Shown one piece after another: positions 1 through 9,326 of a DNA stretch of 64,000 nt. The position numbers and the translations under genes were made by a program. Source of the DNA: Herpetosiphon aurantiacus DSM 785 (GTDB lineage Bacteria > Chloroflexota > Chloroflexia > Chloroflexales > Herpetosiphonaceae). Positions within the stretch are counted from its first letter, which is position 1. Every line of letters starts with the position of its first letter. The notes beneath the pieces are model-generated. The model was not told the origin of the DNA and did not search any database. It worked only from the letters and a program-made list of their open reading frames with translations. The stretch covers positions 5,657,199 to 5,721,198 of the forward strand of contig CP000875.1 in NCBI GenBank assembly GCA_000018565.1. The letters are read 5' to 3'.

Positions 1-236
1 TGGATATTACTGGTGTTCCAGTGATCGACACGGGCGTTGCCAATTATTTGTTGCAATCCGCTCGCGCCGCGCGTTTGCTTGGTTCAACCGTGGTACTGGT
101 CGGGATTGGCGCTGAAATTGCCCAAACGATTGTCCAATTAGGCATCGATCTTACGGGCATCGTCACCCGCGCCAACTTACAATCGGGCATCGAATACGCC
201 CTAGATTTACAAGGCTTGGCGATTCGCCCCCGTTAA
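1..236 (+). CDS. RsbR-type STAS protein, 3' end only
   Basis: Only the last ~78 codons are in the window; the gene starts to the left. The frame is open from base 3 and reads DITGVPVIDTGVANYLL, the second half of a STAS domain. It is nearly identical to the C-terminus of the next gene, so the two are tandem paralogues. In Bacillus RsbR-type stressosome proteins, two threonines of this domain are phosphorylated by RsbT; both are kept here (in VIDTG and in AQTIV). The role is inferred from family: a scaffold or sensor in partner-switching stress signalling. The N-terminal sensor part cannot be seen. Confidence 0.85.
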   Translation, partial: DITGVPVIDTGVANYLLQSARAARLLGSTVVLVGIGAEIAQTIVQLGIDLTGIVTRANLQSGIEYALDLQGLAIRPR

Positions 237-347
237 TTAGGCTCAACGCTGTTAAATCAGCATAGTTTTAGAGACTCGGCAGATCGCAGTAGGTTGGCAT
301 TTTTATCGCAATCAAAAAAACCTAAGGTTTTAGGAGGGCTCGCAACT

Positions 348-1163
348 ATGTCAGATTTAGCAGCTTTTTACACCAAACACTTTGATGAAATTATCGACAC
401 TACGATCGAATTAATTCAAGCCAATGTGGTTGAATATAGCAAAATGGCGCGTGATGAGCTTAAAAAGCGAGCTGTTGCCGCCATCGATGCATTAATTCGC
501 GATTTACGTGAGCCAGATATCCATGCCTACCAACAACATATGCGAGCGATAAGCTATGAGCGCTTCCGCCAAAATATTCCATTAAATAGCGTTCAACAAG
601 TCTTGCGCAGCATTAATCAAGCGACCTCCAATACATTTCGCAAATACTATGCTGAAGATCCCATCCTTTTGCTCGAAATGGTCGAACGCCTGCATGAGCT
701 AACCGAAGAAGGTATGATGGGCATGTTCAATGGCTATGAAGATGCCCAAATCGAAATTATCTCCAACCAAGAATCTGCCTTAGCCGAAGTTTCATCACCA
801 ATCGTGCCAGTTTATGGTGGAATTCTGGTGTTGCCACTGATTGGCTCAGTTGATTCGCGGCGAGCTGGCCAAATTATGGAAGCCCTGCTCGAAGCAATCA
901 ACACCTATAGCGCCGATGTCGTGATTTTGGATATTACGGGTGTTCCGGTGATCGATACTGGCGTTGCCAATTATCTCCTCCAAGCTGCTCGTGCTGCACG
1001 TTTGCTCGGCTCGACCGTGGTGCTGGTGGGGATTGGCGCTGAAATTGCCCAAACGATTGTTCAATTGGGCATCGATTTGACTGGGATTGTTACCCGCGCC
1101 AACCTGCAAGCCGGAGTTGAATATGCGCTCGAATTGCAAGGCCTAGCGATTCGCCCGCGCTAA
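348..1163 (+). CDS. RsbR-type stressosome protein, STAS domain
   Basis: 271 residues. Residues 1-145 form a helical N-terminal region of the globin-like RsbR sensor type; residues ~150-265 form a STAS domain. The Thr positions matching the two RsbT targets of Bacillus RsbR are T204 (VIDTG) and T236 (AQTIV). The longest frame begins with TTG at 294, but ATG 348 follows a strong GGAGGG at 333-338, so 348 is chosen. It lies about 110 bp behind its tandem paralogue. No RsbT, RsbS or RsbX gene is seen, so its partners are elsewhere. Family assignment is firm; the signal sensed is unknown. Confidence 0.9.
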   Translation: MSDLAAFYTKHFDEIIDTTIELIQANVVEYSKMARDELKKRAVAAIDALIRDLREPDIHAYQQHMRAISYERFRQNIPLNSVQQVLRSINQATSNTFRKYYAEDPILLLEMVERLHELTEEGMMGMFNGYEDAQIEIISNQESALAEVSSPIVPVYGGILVLPLIGSVDSRRAGQIMEALLEAINTYSADVVILDITGVPVIDTGVANYLLQAARAARLLGSTVVLVGIGAEIAQTIVQLGIDLTGIVTRANLQAGVEYALELQGLAIRPR

Positions 1164-1206
1164 ACATTAATTGCCTGAGCCACGTCATTTTTTGGTTTGG
1201 CGTGGC

Positions 1207-2685
1207 CTAGCCTTTGGCGATAATTTGGCCGACCGCAGCTTGCAGGGTTGCGGCGGTCGCGACATGCTGCAAATCAGCGCCCATTCCAACCAAGGCTTGA
1301 GCGACCTCAGGTCGTACCCCGATTAATGTTGTTTGAGCACCAAGCAAATAGGCGGCCCGCAACATTCGCTGCATGCCAATTGCACCTTCAGCATCGATCA
1401 ATTGAACTCCGGTCAAATCTATCAGCAAACGTTGAACTGGCTGCTGATTCAATGATTCCATCAAAACCCGTTGACATTCAATAATTCGCTGCTGATCAAG
1501 TACCCCGATCAGGGGTAGAACCAGCACGCCCGGCAAAACCGGAATCGTTGGAAATGAGAGCGCCTGAACTGCTTGAGTCAATTGATTACGTTGGATTTGT
1601 TCCTGCTCAAGTTGTTCTACCATTACGCTCAAGCGCCGCCGTTCCTGCTCCAACAAAGCCGTGTGCCGCTCCAACTCGGTAATATCCCGAATGAACAACA
1701 TCGTACCTTGGCTCTGTCCAGCGCTATCCAAAATTGGTGATACTGCATTTTCTAGCAAGCGCAAAGGGTTGCCCAAGGCCAGCGTTTGAGTAAAAGCTTG
1801 GATTTGCGGCTGCGCTAATGCTTTAGCCAAAGCCGCAACATCATCAACTGCAACTCCAATCGTTTGAAATGCCTGTTGAAGTGGTTGCTGAGTTTGCAAA
1901 CCAAGCTGGTGGGCCGCATTATTGAGATAAACAATCATTCCTTCGCGATCAACGACCACCATCGCTTCGCTCATGGTTTGCAAAGCCTGCTGCACCGCTA
2001 CTTGTTTGGTCTGAAACAAACTGCCACGCAAAACAATGTAGGTCAAACTTAAAACCAAGGGCAACGTTTGTAGCACACTTGCCAACTGGCCACTTGGCTC
2101 AAGCTTGACAATCCCCAATACCGAGTTGGTCAATGCTGAAAAGAGAATTGCAAAAGCCAACCAACTAATGGAGCGGCGGGTTGCTGGTTGTCTCCAAAAT
2201 GCCATGCCTAACAATCCAAGCTGCACCAACCACCCAAGGCTAAATAAAGCCAACATCAAACCCGCCGCTGGCCCAGCGATAGGCCGATAGCTGCCATTGG
2301 CTAATTCGATCCCAGTGGTAAACCAGCCAAATTGCCCAATCAAATCAAGTGCTAATAAGCCAATCGATAGGCCATAAACCAATGAAATCGAGCGAATTGG
2401 GCGTGAGCCTTCCCACCATTGTGGCATAAACAACGCTGCAAACAAAAGCAACATCAACCAACAAAGCAACCCCAGGCTCACCAGGGCAATCCCAACCAAC
2501 CCATACGAGGTAGCATGATCAGTTGTTAGATTACGGGCAAGCGCCGTGCTATTAATGACTATCAAGCATAGGGTTAACCCAAAAAAGATTCGGGCTGGGC
2601 GATAATGGCTAGATCGGGCCAAAATAAACGTGCCCAAAGCCGTTTCAAGCATCACAAATACCAAATTAATCCAATAAGCAAGCAT
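1207..2685 (-). CDS. Membrane-anchored PAS-STAS protein
   Basis: 492 residues, convergent with the RsbR-type genes. Residues 1-~225 hold seven or so hydrophobic helices resembling the 7TM sensor region of histidine kinases. A PAS domain follows at ~235-345 (MVVVDREGMIVYLNNAA), then a charged coiled coil at ~340-375 and a STAS domain at ~385-492. There is no kinase domain, so output must go through the STAS domain. The two RsbR-type phospho-threonine positions are alanine here: A432 (LIDAEG) and A464 (AQALV), with the same 32-residue spacing as T204/T236 of the neighbour. This suggests a membrane RsbR paralogue that cannot be phosphorylated at the usual sites. Confidence 0.85.
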   Translation of the reverse strand: MLAYWINLVFVMLETALGTFILARSSHYRPARIFFGLTLCLIVINSTALARNLTTDHATSYGLVGIALVSLGLLCWLMLLLFAALFMPQWWEGSRPIRSISLVYGLSIGLLALDLIGQFGWFTTGIELANGSYRPIAGPAAGLMLALFSLGWLVQLGLLGMAFWRQPATRRSISWLAFAILFSALTNSVLGIVKLEPSGQLASVLQTLPLVLSLTYIVLRGSLFQTKQVAVQQALQTMSEAMVVVDREGMIVYLNNAAHQLGLQTQQPLQQAFQTIGVAVDDVAALAKALAQPQIQAFTQTLALGNPLRLLENAVSPILDSAGQSQGTMLFIRDITELERHTALLEQERRRLSVMVEQLEQEQIQRNQLTQAVQALSFPTIPVLPGVLVLPLIGVLDQQRIIECQRVLMESLNQQPVQRLLIDLTGVQLIDAEGAIGMQRMLRAAYLLGAQTTLIGVRPEVAQALVGMGADLQHVATAATLQAAVGQIIAKG

Positions 2686-2840
2686 CTATTTTTGATCCTA
2701 GGTTGATTGGTGTAACAACTGTATGATAGCGGATCGTCTAGAGCTTGCCCATCCTTTGTAGCTGCCTATTGAGGTAGATTTTGCCAATTGTAATGCTTTG
2801 CTCATCCAGCCCATGTTCCGCCAACCGGAGAATAATCAGT

Positions 2841-2902
2841 GCATGCTAGATCTTGGTTGTCTAGAACGAACTATCTTAAAGCTGTTCAATCATCTAGCAT
2901 GC
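2841..2902. repeat. Inverted repeat, 11-bp perfect arms
   Basis: GCATGCTAGAT at 2841-2851 and its exact complement ATCTAGCATGC at 2892-2902 flank 40 bases. The element lies in the 233-bp gap 2686-2918, after the stop of the minus-strand gene at 2919 and upstream of the PAS-STAS gene. No T-run follows, so it is not a standard terminator. It could be an RNA stem or a processing site. Confidence 0.5.
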
Positions 2903-2918
2903 CTATGCGTTTATCAAT

Positions 2919-3335
2919 TTACCGATTGAACTTACGCCATGGCTTAGCCCGATACCAAACAACCAAGGTTATCGCCACCGAAAAGAGTATTACCACACTC
3001 CAACCGATTTGATCAGCATCACTAAAATCGACCCGCAAAAAAACCATGAGAAATATATTCAGCAATAGCAAGCTACTTCCAGTAATTGCTAAAGTTCCCA
3101 GCGCATACATCCTTTGCCAAATAAATGGACTCAGCAGTAGCAAACCGATCGGAAGCCAAATAAATGTTGCATAATCTAATTCATATCTTGGATCATCAAG
3201 CCACCAACGGACAATTTTTGAAGCACTAAAAATAGTTAGAAAGACCATCAGCGAATACAACCCAATATTGACGAGATACAGGGATTGTTGTAAACAACCA
3301 TACTGCCAGCGGCTGGTTTTTGGTACATGATACAT
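2919..3335 (-). CDS. Hypothetical four-helix membrane protein
   Basis: 138 residues with about four hydrophobic helices (roughly 25-45, 55-73, 78-100 and 110-128) and a basic C-terminus. I do not recognise the family. ATG 3335 directly follows the stop codon of the upstream gene at 3336, with GGAAGGAG 9 nt before it, so the two genes are almost certainly translated from one message. Both may form a small membrane unit; no function can be given. Confidence 0.65.
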   Translation of the reverse strand: MYHVPKTSRWQYGCLQQSLYLVNIGLYSLMVFLTIFSASKIVRWWLDDPRYELDYATFIWLPIGLLLLSPFIWQRMYALGTLAITGSSLLLLNIFLMVFLRVDFSDADQIGWSVVILFSVAITLVVWYRAKPWRKFNR

Positions 3336-3983
3336 TTAGAACTGCTCCTTCCTACAAACACCTCTGTATTGTTCTTCAGCCAATATAATTGTTTCTTTGG
3401 CTTTGACATCATTGACCATTCCACACCATCCCGCCAGCGCCTCATGGATTTTATCGATATCACCCTCTTGTAGCATTGATTCAGGTATTTGCTGGGCAAA
3501 TATTTTGATGTCATCGTGAAGTTGTTGGATTCGAGCACGATTGGCTGGACTAACTAAACTTTCCTCTTTAATAGAGCTATGAATTTGATTTATTTTGGAT
3601 GGATAATATATAAATAAATTCACAAATCCAACACCATTACCAGAAGAGGTGAGACTTAAATTCCACCAAGGTTTGATAGGCCAGTTTAAAGCAGAATCGT
3701 AGTTATAGATAAATTGCGTTGATAATTGACAATATAGTTCGGCATTTGAAAGGTATTCTAGCACATACGCCTGATTATTCTGATCAGCTGCACTCATAGC
3801 AAAGCTAAGTTCTTCAACACATTTATACCAACTAAACCACAATGATTCACCAGTTGTCGCAATTTGCCCATACTGACGAGCTTGTACCACTTGCAAGTTA
3901 TGATTGATTGTATAACTGTAAAAACTAAGCACCAAACAGCTCAGGGCTAAAGCGGCCATTAACCAACGTTGAATTGCGGTCAT
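3336..3983 (-). CDS. Hypothetical membrane-anchored protein
   Basis: 215 residues with one N-terminal hydrophobic segment (about 6-25), which is a signal anchor, and then a soluble, probably extracytoplasmic region with several cysteines. The longest frame starts at 4010, but ATG 3983 has AAAGGAG five bases upstream and gives a normal signal anchor. No family is recognised. It is followed without a gap by the membrane protein at 2919-3335. Codon use is AT-richer than in nearby metabolic genes. Confidence 0.65.
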   Translation of the reverse strand: MTAIQRWLMAALALSCLVLSFYSYTINHNLQVVQARQYGQIATTGESLWFSWYKCVEELSFAMSAADQNNQAYVLEYLSNAELYCQLSTQFIYNYDSALNWPIKPWWNLSLTSSGNGVGFVNLFIYYPSKINQIHSSIKEESLVSPANRARIQQLHDDIKIFAQQIPESMLQEGDIDKIHEALAGWCGMVNDVKAKETIILAEEQYRGVCRKEQF

Positions 3984-4056
3984 ATGAGCTCCTTTGTTGC
4001 ACCATAACAATAGCCTACTGTTTATCGCAGGCCACTGTTATAGCTATTCAAACTAC

Positions 4057-7000
4057 CTACTTATTACAAGGCCCACTCTTATAATCAATTAAGAATATTT
4101 TATTATATAAACCCTTATTTAGCTCTTTTTTGGTTACCTTATCATATAAGGGGATATGCCAGAATATCTTTAGTTGCATATCTTTATTGACGGTTTGTTT
4201 TTTACAAGTAACAGATACCAACACCATAAAATAATTTTTTCGATTAACTAATACAGATTGTTGAAATGGAACCCGTAAAACTTTCATTTTTGTATTGGGA
4301 TTATCATCCCAGTCGTTGAGGATCATACTATTTGATAAAGCTGGTTTATCATCCATAGCTGGTGTACCTTCTGGGAAAAGTTGAGATACATCACCGACTG
4401 AGATTGGGGTTGAGTAGAATTTTGAAACTAAGTCAATAGATGTAATTAAGTGACCCATAAATTGATCAAACCAAAGTGTATTGTTTTTAAATATAGCCGC
4501 CTCACCTCCAAATATTACATGACTCAGGTAATCACCTTGTGCTGAATTACCAGTTAAACCATTGCCCGAAGAGACAAACTTAACTGTTACCGGATCGTCC
4601 TTAGAGCCTAAGCTCACGCCTGCATTATCCTCATCATAGATATCACATGAATGGTCGGGCCAAGATTGGCCAGGGGTAACGTATCCATTCGTTACTGAGC
4701 CAAGAACTTCTAATTGGCTTCCAAAATTACCTTCATTTACGCCAATATCGTATGGCTTTGTAACCACAACCCCAAAAGTAAGTTGTTGGAATAACGAACA
4801 ATCTTCACCAATAGTTCTGCGAGTCCAAGTCCACTTCTTTTCATCTGGGTCGCCCAATGCCTCGAAGGTTGATTCAGGCTCCACAAGTTTGCCAAACCAA
4901 TAATCGCTGCCATACTCAGCAGGGCTAAGCGAACTAGCTTGGAATATTGGGTTTAGCAGCATATTGCTTGAGTCATTCAGCCCAAGATCGATCAGCGTGG
5001 CTTCGCGTGTTCCTTGGCGTTGCAGATATAACGATAGATTTTCGTTGATGATTGAAGGATTAGTTTGCGGACCAAATGGCTGTTGGCGGAACGCCAAATA
5101 CAAAGCATCAAAGGTTCGAGTAGTATCTTGAAGCTCAGCCACCACATCACCAGGTGTACCAAGGTTCGAATGATAGAGATCGCCAGTCAAGGCAAATGGG
5201 TAGCTCGTATTACCATAATATACTTCTCCCGCTAGATCGATATATTCATCATAGACAACGAGCGAGGTAATGGTCATGGTCGCAGTTGTCGTAGGACCAC
5301 CAAATTCAGTAAGTGGGACATTCAGGTAGGTTGTGCCAGTCGTTGCGATCGGATTTGTAAGGGTTGCACGTGGGCTGAGCAGCGCTACTTTATCAATCCG
5401 CACGATTGGAGCAGAAACCAAATCTGGCCCAACAAAGCGAATTTTGATCGTTTGGTTTTGGAATTGCTGAATTGGCAACTGCGCGATCTTCCAGCCATCG
5501 TTCAGGCTAGCGCGTAATTGATTCTGATCGATCCGGGTAACAGTTGTAAAATTTGCTCCAGATAACACTTCCATAGCTAAATAGTGTCGTGCATTCCCCT
5601 GATCTTTGTTGCCAACTTGGTAGACAAAGCGTAAAAATTGGCTATCGCTCGCCACTTCAACACTTGAACTGGTTAGTTGTTGAGCATTCTGGGTCATTTC
5701 AATAAATGAATAGTCAGGAGCCTGCTGGGTGACCTGCTTGCTCCGCTGTGGGCCTGCAATCAGTTGAAGCTGATCGAGCCATACAATTGCGTCGTTGCTG
5801 GTGTGGCTCTTGAATTGCAATTTAATCGTTTGGCCTTGGAATTGTGCCAGATCAAGTTGGGCTTGGAGCCAGCCATTATTCGCAGTGCCATAGACTAATT
5901 TGGCATCAATTGGGGTAATGACAGTAAAGTCATCAGTACTCAGCACATGCACTTTAATAAATGAGCGTGCATTTGGATCACTTAGCTGGGCTTTGTAGTT
6001 AAATTGGAGGGTTTGGGTATCGGTAGGAACCTGCCACGCATCACTGGTTATAGTTGCATTATTTCCAGTAAATCGAACCGCTTGGCCACTGGTTCCTGCA
6101 CTTTCTAAACTGATTGGTGTGTGTTCGCTGACCGACCAACCTGCCAAGATTTGACCAACCTGGAAATTATCGAGGCGTAAATAGGCTTTATTTTGGGCTT
6201 CTAGCTGAAACCGGACTTTAATCGTTTGGCCTTGGAAGCGCTGCAAATCAATTGCCAGCCGTTGCCAACCTTGATTGGTTGAGCCACTCAGATAATTTTT
6301 TGGTAGCAGTGTTGCAACTTCGAAATGATCGCCACTTAAGACACTGATGGCAACTGATTGGCGAGCAGCATTATCATGGCTATGGCCTGCTTGATAATCA
6401 AACCGTACCTGTTGGGCGGTCAGTGGCACAGTGAAACCAAATGAGGTGAGCTGTGTAGCATTGCCATGCACATAGACATGATTTGGATATTGCTCATGCG
6501 TATCAAAGCTAACCAATTGATGATTACTAACGTGCCAGCCGGGTACATCTTGCATAACCTGTAATTGCCTAATTTGGCTGCTAGGTTTGCCTAAACTTGC
6601 ATTAGTAAATTGAAGTTTAATAGTTTTACCCCGATAGCCTACCAGATCGATTTTCCCAAGTTGCCAACCTGCTTGCTGCGAGCTGATAAATTCATGGCCC
6701 TTTGGTAGTTCGCGGATCTCAAAGGCTTCGCCACTGAGAATTGCAACTTGAAGTGATCGGGTTGTGTTGGGATTATCAAGATCGCCAAGCATATATTCAA
6801 AATGAACACTGGTAGTCGCTGCTGGCACTAAGAAATCAATGCTTGTAGCTTTCGTTTTGATTCCCTGTAGGTTAATTGGCGTTTGTTCTAATACGGATAC
6901 TAGTTGTTTGGGTTGTTCAAAAGCGGCATTTTCAATCACATCAAAGCCAACAAAGCCTTGCTCGAAGTCAGTATTTAATGGATGTATATCAGCGTTAGAA

Positions 7001-8148
7001 GGTAGACTATGAGTACGTACAAAACTCGCGTTGGAGATATCCCATCCAGGCACGGCCCAATTCAGCATGAAACGATCAAGTGAAGTAACTTGTGGCTCGG
7101 TTGGCCACCAATCATTGACAATTTTAATTTTAATCATTTGACCGCGAAATGCTTGTACGTCTACTACCGCTTCACGCCAGCCATCGGTTAATCTTCCACC
7201 CAAGGTTCCTTGATCAATGCGGGTTACCGTGGTGAAGCTAGGGCCACTCAAAATATCAACAAACAGCGGTGCATGCCCATCATTGAGCCAACGTCCAGTT
7301 CGATAGTTGAAAGAAAGGCTCTGCGTCTGATAGGTAATATTGATCGGCATTGAGGTGAGATTGGCGTTTGCTCCCGTAATGACGGCATGTGCCCCAATCA
7401 GAGCGTCATTTTGAATCGCAAATTCGCCAACTGTTGATAGTTCCCAATCGGGGATCTCTTGGGTTAGCTGGATATTCCGTACTTGCGCCGAGGGTTGATC
7501 GGTCCACCACCAGTCGTTAATAAAGCGAAGTTTGATGGTTTGGCCCCGAAACGCTTGAATATTTAATGCGCCATTTTGCCAACCAAGCCGATATTGACTC
7601 TTAATGCGACTATTACTAATGTTGGTAACGGTAGCGAAGTTTGCCCCACTCAATACTTCGATATGCAGTGGTGTAATACTATCGGCAGTTTTACGGCCAA
7701 CCATATATTCAAAGCGCAACATTTGCGTAGTTTCGGGCACAGTTACGGAATCGGTCGTAAAAGATTGATTAGCATTTGTGATGCTGAATGATTCAGGATT
7801 GATCATTGCCAGAACCTCACGGTCACGGGCAAATTCGCAATTTAGCGGGTAATTTGTATGCGGTAAGGCTTGATTGGTATGCTTAACGCTGGCATTTTGT
7901 GGCTGGTTTGGCGTTGGCTCTAAATCTGGTAGTTCAAGGCTTGCGGCTGGTTCTGGGCATGGATCGGCTTCTACATTAAGCGTAGAGGATTCGCCATCAT
8001 CAGAATCAAGCAATAGATCATTTAATGGTGCTTGATTGGCGGTTGGGTGAGCCTTGGGCGCAGTTGATTGTGCTGGGGTTGAAGGGACGATACCAATCAT
8101 CATACTACTTACAATCAACATACTCATAACACGGCGTATTGGAATCAT
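4057..8148 (-). CDS. Large exported protein with six beta-type repeats
   Basis: 1363 residues. An N-terminal signal peptide (basic start, hydrophobic core, cleavage near TPAQS) is followed by a Ser/Pro/Glu linker. Six repeats of ~125 residues then cover about residues 130-920. Each carries a motif like VLSGxxFxxVT, then GW, then FRGQTIKLRF, resembling jelly-roll carbohydrate-binding or MAM-like modules; this is inferred from pattern only. The last ~440 residues are non-repetitive with several cysteines and are unrecognised. ATG 8148 has AAGGAAGG upstream and is preferred over TTG 8181. It is likely a surface or secreted binding protein. No LPXTG or S-layer anchor was seen. Confidence 0.75.
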   Translation of the reverse strand: MIPIRRVMSMLIVSSMMIGIVPSTPAQSTAPKAHPTANQAPLNDLLLDSDDGESSTLNVEADPCPEPAASLELPDLEPTPNQPQNASVKHTNQALPHTNYPLNCEFARDREVLAMINPESFSITNANQSFTTDSVTVPETTQMLRFEYMVGRKTADSITPLHIEVLSGANFATVTNISNSRIKSQYRLGWQNGALNIQAFRGQTIKLRFINDWWWTDQPSAQVRNIQLTQEIPDWELSTVGEFAIQNDALIGAHAVITGANANLTSMPINITYQTQSLSFNYRTGRWLNDGHAPLFVDILSGPSFTTVTRIDQGTLGGRLTDGWREAVVDVQAFRGQMIKIKIVNDWWPTEPQVTSLDRFMLNWAVPGWDISNASFVRTHSLPSNADIHPLNTDFEQGFVGFDVIENAAFEQPKQLVSVLEQTPINLQGIKTKATSIDFLVPAATTSVHFEYMLGDLDNPNTTRSLQVAILSGEAFEIRELPKGHEFISSQQAGWQLGKIDLVGYRGKTIKLQFTNASLGKPSSQIRQLQVMQDVPGWHVSNHQLVSFDTHEQYPNHVYVHGNATQLTSFGFTVPLTAQQVRFDYQAGHSHDNAARQSVAISVLSGDHFEVATLLPKNYLSGSTNQGWQRLAIDLQRFQGQTIKVRFQLEAQNKAYLRLDNFQVGQILAGWSVSEHTPISLESAGTSGQAVRFTGNNATITSDAWQVPTDTQTLQFNYKAQLSDPNARSFIKVHVLSTDDFTVITPIDAKLVYGTANNGWLQAQLDLAQFQGQTIKLQFKSHTSNDAIVWLDQLQLIAGPQRSKQVTQQAPDYSFIEMTQNAQQLTSSSVEVASDSQFLRFVYQVGNKDQGNARHYLAMEVLSGANFTTVTRIDQNQLRASLNDGWKIAQLPIQQFQNQTIKIRFVGPDLVSAPIVRIDKVALLSPRATLTNPIATTGTTYLNVPLTEFGGPTTTATMTITSLVVYDEYIDLAGEVYYGNTSYPFALTGDLYHSNLGTPGDVVAELQDTTRTFDALYLAFRQQPFGPQTNPSIINENLSLYLQRQGTREATLIDLGLNDSSNMLLNPIFQASSLSPAEYGSDYWFGKLVEPESTFEALGDPDEKKWTWTRRTIGEDCSLFQQLTFGVVVTKPYDIGVNEGNFGSQLEVLGSVTNGYVTPGQSWPDHSCDIYDEDNAGVSLGSKDDPVTVKFVSSGNGLTGNSAQGDYLSHVIFGGEAAIFKNNTLWFDQFMGHLITSIDLVSKFYSTPISVGDVSQLFPEGTPAMDDKPALSNSMILNDWDDNPNTKMKVLRVPFQQSVLVNRKNYFMVLVSVTCKKQTVNKDMQLKIFWHIPLYDKVTKKELNKGLYNKIFLIDYKSGPCNK

Positions 8149-8555
8149 CGGAGCCTTCCTTGTTTTGCTAGAAGCTGACAATCGTAGCGCTACCCCAACC
8201 CTAGATACACAAACCTAGTATTTTTGGCATGACACGATCAAATTGGCTCAAATTAGGTCAATTGGGCTAGTATGAGGAATCCATGTGGGATCTATATAGT
8301 AGGACTTTTAGCCATGTCGAAATAACCAACGACGAATATCTAGGTGCGACGTAAACCAACCAGCGGCTTTAAAACAAAGCAGTGTTGCGTGATAACCAAA
8401 GCTGTAGCTCGAATCTATGAATCATTACCATACGACAACCAATCAGAGAGTGCATGAGTAAAAAGGCTACTTTTTACTTGACACAGAACGCATGTTCTAC
8501 TATACTCACAGCCAGCATATTTGTTCTCAAATGGTTGACTCACAGGAGGTTCGCT
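8149..8555. other. Divergent intergenic region
   Basis: About 400 bases between the exported repeat protein (leftward) and the small membrane protein (rightward). The right end holds the promoter at 8478-8506. Around 8240-8275 there are short repeats of the type CAAATTGG and CAATTGGG. No convincing promoter was found for the leftward gene and no small ORF with a ribosome binding site was seen. Confidence 0.6.
8478..8506 (+). promoter_or_regulatory. Sigma70 promoter with LexA-box-like dyad
   Basis: TTGACA at 8478-8483, a 17-bp spacer, and TATACT at 8501-8506. Inside the spacer, 8485-8498 reads AGAAC-GCAT-GTTCT. Its GAAC-N4-GTTC core fits the Bacillus-type LexA (Cheo) box. A repressor bound there would cover both promoter elements. 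The start codon is at 8556, about 43 bases after the predicted transcription start. Confidence 0.65.
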
Positions 8556-9128
8556 ATGGCCATCACAAGTCGCGATCTACGTTCAGCGGAGGTTGTGCGC
8601 CGCACGAGACCTACCACCGTGATTACCTTACCGCAAACGCGGCAGCGGTATAGCAGTCGCTCAGTGGGCTTTGGTGTGCATAACAAATTTGCTTATGCCA
8701 TCTGTATTATTTTGGCGTTGTTCTTAGCTAATGCCATGTTCAGCCCAATTGTTTCGTGGTTCAAGGTTAAATACGATGATGTGAAATATGGCCGCCCACG
8801 CACGATGCAAACCACCGCCTTTGTCGGCCACGATGAAACCAATGGCTTGCCTTCACACTTTGTCGCAATGAATATGGAACGCCGAATTGTGATTGTTGAA
8901 ATGCCTGGTGGTGATCCAGCTAAAGCCCGAACGATTGTTGGCCCATATCTCTTTGGGGCCGGCGAAGATTTGACCCCTGTTAGCTTGCGCTTTGCCGATG
9001 TCAATGCTGACCAACGTTTGGATATGTTGGTGAGCGTCAAACAAGAAGAGATGGTCTATATCAATGATGCGAGCAGCAATCAATTTCGCATGATCACCAG
9101 CGAAGAGCTAGCCAAACTGCAACAATAG
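8556..9128 (+). CDS. Hypothetical single-pass membrane protein
   Basis: 190 residues. A basic N-terminus (1-45) is followed by one membrane helix (about 46-66), then an extracytoplasmic domain. Near the C-terminus, FADVNADQRLDMLVSV resembles a single FG-GAP/VCBS calcium-loop repeat. ATG 8556 follows AGGAGG with good spacing; the longer frame from 8454 overlaps the promoter and is rejected. No family name can be given. The promoter with a LexA-like dyad raises the possibility of damage control, which is inference only. A terminator follows at 9186. Confidence 0.75.
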   Translation: MAITSRDLRSAEVVRRTRPTTVITLPQTRQRYSSRSVGFGVHNKFAYAICIILALFLANAMFSPIVSWFKVKYDDVKYGRPRTMQTTAFVGHDETNGLPSHFVAMNMERRIVIVEMPGGDPAKARTIVGPYLFGAGEDLTPVSLRFADVNADQRLDMLVSVKQEEMVYINDASSNQFRMITSEELAKLQQ

Positions 9129-9185
9129 GTATCAACGATTTCAGGGTAACCGAGAGTCAACAGCAAATATGTGAGTATCTACACC

Positions 9186-9219
9186 AATTCAGAGTCGCAA
9201 CTGCGGCTCTGAATTTTTT
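9186..9219 (+). terminator. Rho-independent terminator
   Basis: AATTCAGAG at 9186-9194 pairs with CTCTGAATT at 9207-9215, with an inner CGC/GCG pair and a short loop, followed by a T-run. It ends the transcript of the small membrane protein gene. Confidence 0.85.
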
Positions 9220-9326
9220 ATAGTTTGGTAAGTACTATCGCTCTAGCCCGATTGAAGATCAATTAATCACCGCGAAAATTGCGCAGCGTGCTAGCTAAAC
9301 AAAGCATTAGAATCGCCTAAAAACGC

